Origin: Sphingobacterium sp. UT-1RO-CII-1 | Lineage (GTDB): Bacteria; Bacteroidota; Bacteroidia; Sphingobacteriales; Sphingobacteriaceae | DNA length: 53,968 nt | Reading direction: 5' to 3' | Assembly: GCF_026711005.1 (NCBI RefSeq) | Contig: NZ_JAPPVJ010000012.1 | Location: forward strand, 1-53,968 | Part shown: one piece after another, positions 47,819 through 53,968 of the stretch | Layout: the number at the start of each line of letters is the position of its first letter | How positions within the stretch are numbered: the first letter of the stretch is position 1 | Position numbers and translations under genes: made by a program | The notes under the pieces: model-generated | The model's input: the letters and a program-made list of their open reading frames with translations, nothing else | Database searches by the model: none | What the model was told of the DNA's origin: nothing

Positions 47819-48270
47819 CAGGTAAATTATTAAGGGTAAAATTAGGTGATAAGTACATTAAGTGTCAAGCAGATGCGACAGCTACTTTCACAAACACAGC
47901 AGTTGAGGAGGAAGATTGTAAACCTGATGGCTCAACACTTGTTACAGGCGGCAGTTGGGTTAATCGTGATGAAGCAGAGTCACAGGACTGGTCACTGTCT
48001 GTAAGCTCACGTGTATTTTTGGATGCACTTGATGGCGCATCGGTTACGCAGGCCGATTTGATTGCGGCTAATATCGCTGGAAATTTAAACTTTGATGTGG
48101 AGTTTTTGACAACACCTGGTCAGCATAATGGTGAAAACGATTTACTTATTTCAGGCAATATGTTTTTAAGCTCTATTTCGTTAAATGCTGTATTAACAGG
48201 AAAGGCAACGACCGACATTGAGTTTTTAGGCAATGGCAAGCCAACACAAACCGTAATACCAACAGCGTAG
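47806..48270 (+). CDS. Major tail tube protein, second copy
   Basis: The 154-aa protein ('MAGIAGKLLRVKLGDKYIKCQADATATFTNTAVEEEDCKPDGS...AESQDWSLSVSSRVFLDALDG...HNGENDLLISGNMFLSSISLNAVLTGKATTDIEFLGNG') fits the TP901-1-like tail tube family. It is probably the main tube subunit. Confidence 0.85.
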   Translation: MAGIAGKLLRVKLGDKYIKCQADATATFTNTAVEEEDCKPDGSTLVTGGSWVNRDEAESQDWSLSVSSRVFLDALDGASVTQADLIAANIAGNLNFDVEFLTTPGQHNGENDLLISGNMFLSSISLNAVLTGKATTDIEFLGNGKPTQTVIPTA

Positions 48271-48441
48271 ATGGCATTTGAGGTTACAAGGGTTAAGCGT
48301 GTGTCTCCGCTGTACGTTACTATTTACTATAACGTATGGATAGATAGCTGCAAGCCTTGTAGCCTTAAACGTAAAATTATGTTACACAGAACAAGCGAAG
48401 ATATAACAGATGAGCAAGCAAGGAATATTATTAAAGGATAA
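48271..48441 (+). CDS. 56-aa phage protein
   Basis: MAFEVTRVKRVSPLYVTIYY... starts directly after the tail tube stop and overlaps the chaperone gene by 32 bp. It contains CKPC. Unknown function. Confidence 0.5.
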   Translation: MAFEVTRVKRVSPLYVTIYYNVWIDSCKPCSLKRKIMLHRTSEDITDEQARNIIKG

Positions 48442-48874
48442 AGGTTACATATTTGGCCTAGGTGCATTCCGCAGATACAAGGAGGTTACAGGCGAAGACT
48501 TGGCGCATTTCGAGGAAGCTTTGAAGCCTGTTTTTGAAGTTGATAAACATGGTAATATAGTCGAAGATGACGAGGGTAACCCTGTTCGCATCCGTGGTAT
48601 TGACGATGTAGAAGCCAACTACCGATGGGCTGTGATGCTTAAATGCGCTAACGACATTCATTGCGATGTTAATAATAGTGAAAAAACTTCGGTTGCGAGC
48701 TTTACAGTACTATTGGACAATGCCGAACAGTCGGAAAGTAACGATCTCCTTAAACAGTACCTTGATAGCTCCTACATGGGTAAACCAATGAGAGATTATT
48801 ACGGCATCCCATCGCCTAGAGAAGAAGCAAAAAAAAAGCCTACAGCACGGGCGAAGCGTATAGTAAAGCCCTAA
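48410..48874 (+). CDS. Tail assembly chaperone (G-like)
   Basis: The 154-aa protein ('YIFGLGAFRRYKEVTGEDLAHFEEALKP...YRWAVMLKCANDIHCDVNN') lies between tail tube and tape measure, where phages encode the G chaperone. Near its end the slippery A-AAA-AAG (48832-48838) allows a -1 shift into the 48907 frame, producing a G-T fusion of about 241 aa. Confidence 0.82.
   Translation: MSKQGILLKDKGYIFGLGAFRRYKEVTGEDLAHFEEALKPVFEVDKHGNIVEDDEGNPVRIRGIDDVEANYRWAVMLKCANDIHCDVNNSEKTSVASFTVLLDNAEQSESNDLLKQYLDSSYMGKPMRDYYGIPSPREEAKKKPTARAKRIVKP
48832..48838 (+). other. -1 frameshift site (A AAA AAG)
   Basis: The heptamer is in register with the chaperone frame (GCA-AAA-AAA-AAG). After a -1 slip the frame runs without a stop through 48838-48906 into the 48907 frame. 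This matches the programmed frameshift that links G and GT chaperones in many tailed phages. Confidence 0.8.
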
Positions 48875-48906
48875 GTTACGGATATAAGATTAGCGAGGTC
48901 GAAATA

Positions 48907-49134
48907 ATGACCTTACGAGAATACCTCTTATTGGACAACGCAAATAGGCTGAAAGAAGAAAACGAATGGGACAGAACTCGTAACGTGATGACGGCTATTA
49001 TTAACTACGCAGGTTTTGGGGCAAGTGAAGCTATAGCAGTAAGCGATGTAATACAGCTTAGCAAAGATTTAGAAGACGTTATTAAACCGATTTCATCGGT
49101 GGATCAGGCGAGAGTATTGATAGATAATATGTGA
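48907..49134 (+). CDS. T part of frameshifted tail assembly chaperone
   Basis: The 75-aa frame (MTLREYLLLDNANRLKEENEWDRTRNVMTAIINYAGFG) is in the -1 frame of the G gene. Together with 69 bases upstream it forms a C-terminal extension of G ('AYSKALSYGYKISEVE' precedes the Met). It is more likely made as the GT fusion than from its own ATG. Confidence 0.78.
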   Translation: MTLREYLLLDNANRLKEENEWDRTRNVMTAIINYAGFGASEAIAVSDVIQLSKDLEDVIKPISSVDQARVLIDNM

Positions 49135-49138
49135 GTAA

Positions 49139-51352
49139 ATGGCTGGAATTAAAACGGTTTTAGAGGGTGATTCGAGGGGTTTAGTCTCGGCAATGAACAA
49201 GGGTGAGAAGTCTGCTATCGGTGTTGGCAAGTCGATGGATGCTGCACGCAAACAGGTTGAAGCATTCGATAAAGCTGCAAGGCGTAACAGTTTAGAACAG
49301 TATGATGCAAGCCTACGCAAGACTGTGCAGGCAACAACAGGTGTTGCGTCGGCCAGTAACGTGGCCAGTAAAGCGACAGCAGGGTTAAAGGGGAATATTG
49401 GGAGCGCCAATGGTGTGGCAATGGAATTTAACCGTATTATCCAAGATGCGCCGTTTGGGATAATGGGTGTAGGAAATAACATCACGCAGTTAACTGACAA
49501 CTTCGGCAGGCTAAAAACACAAACAGGATCGACAGGTGCAGCTTTAAAAGCTACGTTCGCTTCGATGTTGACGGGGGCTAACCTGCTTTCGTTAGGTATC
49601 AGCGCAGCTGTTACAGGCTTAACGCTTTGGCAGATGCACAGTCGTAAGGCAAATAAAGAAACAAAGGAATTAGAAGACGGCACAAAGACTTATATCGATA
49701 CACTTAAAGGATTGGAGCAGGCTACTGCTAAAGGCCAAGAGAGCGCACAAAAAGACCTTACAAACTTAAAGCTGCTATATGAGGCTACACAGAATCTCAC
49801 TATTCCTATGGATGCTCGTAGGCGTGCAGCTGATGAACTTATTAAACAATACCCAAAACAGTTTGAGGGACTTACTACAGAGGCGGTGCTTGCTGGCAAG
49901 GCGTCTACTGCTTATGATAAACTTACTAAGAGTATAACGGCAACGGCAACGGCAGCAGCTTATGCAAATAAGATGACTGAGAATGCTCAAAAACAGCTTA
50001 ATAATTACTTGCAGATACTTGATAAGCAGAACAGGTTGAATGATGTGCAAGCTAAACTAAAGCCTATGCAAGGTGTGATAGATGACACATCGGGCACTGC
50101 ATCGCAAATAGCTGCTAGGAGGCGAAGTGTTTTAACAGAAGCTACAAAATTGCGTTATGAAGAAATAAGGCTTCAAAAAGAAATAAATGAATTAGGAAAA
50201 CAGAATAGTGGTATAACTAAAGAAAATAGCTTATTACAAGGAAATTACAATAGCCAACTTGCCGATGGCGCAGATGTAGGCGGAAAAGTTAATGGGAAGC
50301 TAAAGAAGGTTAAAGAAACTACAGACGACATTACAAAACTTACTAACACATTGCAAGGTACCGTAATGAGTGAGCTTGACCGCAAAGTATTTGAAGTTGA
50401 GAACAAGTACAAATCTATTTTCGACACGATAAAGAAGATTACAAATGCTTCTAAGCAAGCTGACGCTTTCGGGTTAGCCACACAGGCTAAACAAGCTGAG
50501 TTATTGCGCTTAGAGACAGAGCGGATGCTATACCTAACTAAAGGAGTTTTCACGGAGGCTAAGATAAAGACTACTACTGGAGGATCTCCTTACAATACCT
50601 CTACCCTACCTGGTATTGATAAGGCTCAAACAAGAATTAATAAAGCGGCTATTTCCAATTTATCTAAAGATTGGGAAAAGTCTGTCGAGGAAATGAGCAA
50701 AAACCTTAACCGAGCGGTACAAAGTTTTGGCAGGAATTTCACAAAGACACTTTCTAACATCAACCGTGATGCGGACGCTACGTTTAGAAGTGTCTTCGCC
50801 TCACTGTCAAGCTCATTGATTTTGGGTATTGGCGACGTGTTACAACAAGGATTGCTAAAAGGTTTGGGCGATTTAGTCAACAAATCGATGATTAACCTTG
50901 GAAAGAATGGCACCAAGTGGGCAGCAGGCTTAGGTGTTGCAGGTAGTGCAATATCAGGAATAAGCAAACCTACATCAGGAATTGGTCAAGCAGCAGGTGG
51001 TGCTTTGTCAGGTGCAGGTGCAGGCATGGCAATAGGTTCAATTGTCCCTGGAGTGGGCACGGTAATCGGCGCAGGTGTCGGCGCAATAGTCGGTGCAATC
51101 GGTGGTATATTCTCATCGAGTGCAGCAAAGAAACAAGAGAAGATTAGGGAACAACAGCTTGCAGAACAGCGCAGGCAAACATCTTTAATCGAGTATCAGA
51201 ATGCGCTTGCCTATCAGAACGACATTATCGGGCAAATGACATCAAATGGCTTTGTGACGGGTTTTGATAGATCCGCAACGGGTGAGCTGGTGGCTAAGGT
51301 AAGCGGACAGGATTTGTTATTTATTATGGAACGTGCAAGAGGTAAAAGATGA
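49139..51352 (+). CDS. Tape measure protein
   Basis: The 737-aa protein is rich in Ala, Lys, Gln and Thr with long coiled-coil helices ('EQATAKGQESAQKDLTNLKLLYEATQN'), a 'FNRIIQDAPFGIMGVGNNITQLTDNF' segment typical of Bacteroidota phage tape measures, and a Gly-rich C-terminal hydrophobic stretch (about 615-660). Its length sets tail length. The stop overlaps the next start. Confidence 0.92.
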   Translation: MAGIKTVLEGDSRGLVSAMNKGEKSAIGVGKSMDAARKQVEAFDKAARRNSLEQYDASLRKTVQATTGVASASNVASKATAGLKGNIGSANGVAMEFNRIIQDAPFGIMGVGNNITQLTDNFGRLKTQTGSTGAALKATFASMLTGANLLSLGISAAVTGLTLWQMHSRKANKETKELEDGTKTYIDTLKGLEQATAKGQESAQKDLTNLKLLYEATQNLTIPMDARRRAADELIKQYPKQFEGLTTEAVLAGKASTAYDKLTKSITATATAAAYANKMTENAQKQLNNYLQILDKQNRLNDVQAKLKPMQGVIDDTSGTASQIAARRRSVLTEATKLRYEEIRLQKEINELGKQNSGITKENSLLQGNYNSQLADGADVGGKVNGKLKKVKETTDDITKLTNTLQGTVMSELDRKVFEVENKYKSIFDTIKKITNASKQADAFGLATQAKQAELLRLETERMLYLTKGVFTEAKIKTTTGGSPYNTSTLPGIDKAQTRINKAAISNLSKDWEKSVEEMSKNLNRAVQSFGRNFTKTLSNINRDADATFRSVFASLSSSLILGIGDVLQQGLLKGLGDLVNKSMINLGKNGTKWAAGLGVAGSAISGISKPTSGIGQAAGGALSGAGAGMAIGSIVPGVGTVIGAGVGAIVGAIGGIFSSSAAKKQEKIREQQLAEQRRQTSLIEYQNALAYQNDIIGQMTSNGFVTGFDRSATGELVAKVSGQDLLFIMERARGKR

Positions 51353-53968
51353 TAAAGTATAGAATACCATATAAAAGTTTTGATGATAGCGAGTGGCTTG
51401 TAACGATTGATTTACCAGCCTATAACGGCAATCCTATAGATGTTCGAGGCGTTGAGGGTAGTGCGTGTAATTTACGATATGAGGGCGGTACAGATGATCC
51501 GTTCGATAACCCAGTTGTTAATACGATAGCAGATATAAATATCTACAACGAAGGACAAATTAATGTAGAGGAATTACAACTATCGAAAGATAGGTCTATT
51601 GTAGTTGCGGTTACCCGTAATGAGCAAATAAAGTTTAAAGGTTATCTAATAACAGACAATATACAAAGGGAGTTTGCAGCACCGCCGTATACGGTTCGTT
51701 TATCAGCTACTACAGGATTAAACTTACTCGAAGATATTACCTATAAGCACAAGGATTTAGCAGGAGGCAGAACACCTTTAAACTACTTTAGACAAATATT
51801 ACAGAGTACAGATAATTTAGGTATAAACCTACCTATCCGTTGGGTTACTACGGTAGAGGGGGCGCGGTCTCCTATTAACGGCGATCCGTTAACCAAACTT
51901 AACTGGGGTATAGATGATGACGCTTTTTCTTATTTCGATGTAGAAAAAGAAATCTACATATACAATAACTGTAACTTTATTATAGAGGGAATTACACAGG
52001 CTTTACAGGCTCGAATTGTACAGATTGATGGTGCTTGGTGGATATTAGACTTGCGTAAATCTTTAGGCGATACCCTCTCCTATTTAGAATGTGCTAACAC
52101 CACGGGTACGCCTGTTATTACAACAGGAACACGAAACAATAAGCGCATTGTCGGTACAGATTACACGTTTAAAAACGAAGATGCAGTAGTAACGACTAAG
52201 CCCGCTTTAAGCAAAGTAAATGTACGATATAAGCAAACACAAAATCAAAATATTTTGCCTAACGGCGATATGGATGATTGGGATGAATACTTAGGACCTG
52301 AATATTGGGGATTGGCTTCCCCTGGATTTACAATAAATAAATACCCACACATTAACGACCGTGGTGGAGCTTCTGCATTGTTAAGTAATACGAGCGACGT
52401 AGAAAAAACATTCGGCTTAAACATTCCTATTCCATTAGATGGAAATGTTCTTTTTAATAAGATACGTTGGGGTTTTACTTTTATGGCTAAGGATGGTTTT
52501 CCGCAAAATGAGTTTGGTGCAATTAACTTTAAGAAAAGCCAGCTAAAAACATCCGTAAAGTACACTATTAATAAAGACGGACAGCCTAAAGAATACTACT
52601 TAAATGAGTTTGGCTATTGGTCAGATAAAAACTTGCAGCCTAATCAATCGGGCAGAGGCGAGTATATTGATGCTTATAAATGGTTTTCAATAAACTTTGA
52701 CCCCGATAAGTCGTGGATGATAGGCGACGCTGTTTACATAAAGTTTTTTAGAAACGGGGAGTATGAGGAGTATCTCACTGTTTTTACAGAAGTTATGGAT
52801 GCCGCTACGGGTACTAATTATATTGACTATGATATACCTAATACTAATAGACCAGCACCTGCAACAATAACTGTTAATAATGCAAGATATGGGGAACTAC
52901 AGGAGGTAAGAGTTTATAAGGTTGAGGACTATTACAAATACATATATTTTAACGTCGAAAACCTACGTGTTAACGATGCAACCGCTATTACATTTACAGG
53001 TCCAGGCAACTTAGACGTTAAATTAATCGACCCTGGTGCAATTAACGAGGATACTCCTGTTGGCGTAGGACTATTAAGTATTTACTTCTATCCGCAAGCA
53101 GGCCAAAAGTATGTTCTTGACGATATTTGGTTTGAGGTAAACGATAACAACGACCTATATACAGCTGTACTAGACGATAGCAACGCTAATACGCAGGATA
53201 TAGACTTACATATATCCAGTTCTTTTAGTGGAGTGTTCCTATCCAACTTTATGCGAGGTTACTATAATTCGGATAGAGATTGGCTATTTACTGACGGGAC
53301 ACACAAAGGTTCTCTAACAGAACTATATGCACGCATGGTAATGGGCTTTAGAAATAAGGCATCGAGAGTATTTAACGGCACTATTTCGACACGGGGCAAA
53401 GATTGGAGTTACTTAGATAACTATGAGATTATACAACTTATAGGTGAGCGATTTTTGAATATAAACCCCGTTTATAATACGGAGCGAAACGAGGTTAATC
53501 TTATCGCTATGGGGTTGAAATATGACATCCTGCCACAATTAAAAATTGGACATAACATTGCTAATCTTCCTGCTCTAATTAATCGTATTGTTACAGGCAA
53601 TGGCAGCGAGGGTGGTGGAGCTGATTATGGGGATTTTCAAGACCTCCAATCTGTTACCGAGATAGGTAATGAAACGAGTCTCGAAATAATCACAAAGGGC
53701 ACACACAATACAAATATTCTTGGTGTTCCCAAGACGTTGCCCTCTGCGGAAAGCATGCAGGCTGATCTAGCATATATACACGAAGATGGAGGTTATATAA
53801 AGGATAGAGGTGTTAAGATTAAATCTGGACATGCGGATACCGCAGACTTAGCTACTCACTCCCTTACAGCAAATCACGCAAATACTTCTGACTTAGCGAA
53901 ACGTGCTTTAAGAGCAGATCTAGCGGATAATTCTATTTTGTGGAACGGGTTAGCGCAACCTAATTATT
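51349..53968 (+). CDS. Large tail protein, truncated by the window end
   Basis: At least 873 aa from MIKYRIPYKSFDDSEW, open to the last base. The N-terminal half is beta-rich ('LVTIDLPAYNGNPIDVRGVEGSACNLRYEGGTDDPF...IVVAVTRNEQIKFKGYLITDN') like the distal tail proteins after tape measures in Bacteroidota phages. The last residues have repeated Ala-Asp-x-Ala motifs ('HADTADLATHSLTANHANTSDLAKRALRADLADN'), as in fiber-like modules. Confidence 0.8.
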   Translation, partial: MIKYRIPYKSFDDSEWLVTIDLPAYNGNPIDVRGVEGSACNLRYEGGTDDPFDNPVVNTIADINIYNEGQINVEELQLSKDRSIVVAVTRNEQIKFKGYLITDNIQREFAAPPYTVRLSATTGLNLLEDITYKHKDLAGGRTPLNYFRQILQSTDNLGINLPIRWVTTVEGARSPINGDPLTKLNWGIDDDAFSYFDVEKEIYIYNNCNFIIEGITQALQARIVQIDGAWWILDLRKSLGDTLSYLECANTTGTPVITTGTRNNKRIVGTDYTFKNEDAVVTTKPALSKVNVRYKQTQNQNILPNGDMDDWDEYLGPEYWGLASPGFTINKYPHINDRGGASALLSNTSDVEKTFGLNIPIPLDGNVLFNKIRWGFTFMAKDGFPQNEFGAINFKKSQLKTSVKYTINKDGQPKEYYLNEFGYWSDKNLQPNQSGRGEYIDAYKWFSINFDPDKSWMIGDAVYIKFFRNGEYEEYLTVFTEVMDAATGTNYIDYDIPNTNRPAPATITVNNARYGELQEVRVYKVEDYYKYIYFNVENLRVNDATAITFTGPGNLDVKLIDPGAINEDTPVGVGLLSIYFYPQAGQKYVLDDIWFEVNDNNDLYTAVLDDSNANTQDIDLHISSSFSGVFLSNFMRGYYNSDRDWLFTDGTHKGSLTELYARMVMGFRNKASRVFNGTISTRGKDWSYLDNYEIIQLIGERFLNINPVYNTERNEVNLIAMGLKYDILPQLKIGHNIANLPALINRIVTGNGSEGGGADYGDFQDLQSVTEIGNETSLEIITKGTHNTNILGVPKTLPSAESMQADLAYIHEDGGYIKDRGVKIKSGHADTADLATHSLTANHANTSDLAKRALRADLADNSILWNGLAQPNY

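Larger units (their letters stand above)
27062..53968 (+). mobile_element. Temperate siphovirus-type prophage (right end outside the window)
   Basis: The order is integrase, immunity region, recombination and replication genes, terminase, portal, protease, HK97-type capsid, connectors, tail tubes, tail chaperones with a frameshift, tape measure and tail protein, without any obviously broken gene. The last gene runs off the window, so lysis genes and the right att site are not seen. The chaperone, tape measure and tail-tube set fits a non-contractile tail. Confidence 0.93.

Noticed and set aside
49093..49683. Minus-strand frame of 196 aa under the tape measure gene
   Set aside because: It is an antisense shadow of an Ala-rich coding region; no start context or family.

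Overview
The DNA looks like a member of the Bacteroidota, most likely a Sphingobacteriaceae relative such as Sphingobacterium or Pedobacter. The evidence is promoters of the TTTG-N20-TAnnTTTG type, few clear Shine-Dalgarno sites, TonB receptors with carboxypeptidase-like N-terminal domains, an RteC-like protein and IntDOT-like integrases lacking the first catalytic Arg. Two unrelated mobile elements sit side by side, each at the 3' end of a tRNA gene, with about 340 bp of host DNA between them.

Element 1 (about 116-26583) is an integrative island in tRNA-Ser(TGA). It is bounded by a 24-bp direct repeat of the tRNA 3' end, and its integrase lies next to the intact tRNA. From the left it carries: a secreted protein and a small HTH protein; a lysis-like cassette (conserved mobile-element protein, DUF5675 protein, two small membrane proteins); a lipoprotein; a DUF2971 protein; and about 0.87 kb of structured non-coding DNA. 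Next comes a seven-gene arsenic operon on the minus strand (arsR, membrane protein, DUF6428, arsenate reductase-like phosphatase, ACR3, ArsO, DsbD N-terminal-like). Two mirrored metal modules follow, each with a Cys-rich exported protein and a TonB receptor; one adds an HMA-like protein and the other a cation diffusion facilitator. After an XRE regulator comes a five-gene plus-strand operon of helical-repeat proteins ending in a HEPN-like protein. The right end holds a mobility and replication block: DnaC-like ATPase, replication protein, excisionase-like HTH, RteC-like protein and integrase. I found no relaxase or conjugation genes, so the island probably moves with help.

Element 2 (27062 to the window end) is a temperate siphovirus-type prophage downstream of tRNA-Arg(TCT). 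It has an integrase, an immunity region (HTH, lipoprotein, small protein, S24-type repressor), an early recombination and replication block (RecA-like ATPase, YqaJ-like nuclease, DnaQ-like exonuclease, DUF3127 protein, VRR-NUC nuclease, helicase-like ATPase, primase-like protein), an iteron-rich likely origin, small membrane proteins, and a complete head and tail series (terminase, portal, morphogenesis, protease, HK97-type capsid, connectors, tail tubes, frameshifted tail chaperone, tape measure). It ends inside a large tail protein. Early and late promoters share a GTGTC-containing spacer sequence, suggesting common control.

The items most worth following up are the twin covarying hairpins at 5622-6033, the helical-repeat/HEPN operon at 18068-22383, the C-terminal Cys-Cys tails on three consecutive ars proteins, the iteron array at 35126-35390, the repeated ACCACAGAGAAA leader in early phage genes, and the promoter-terminator leader ahead of the capsid protease.
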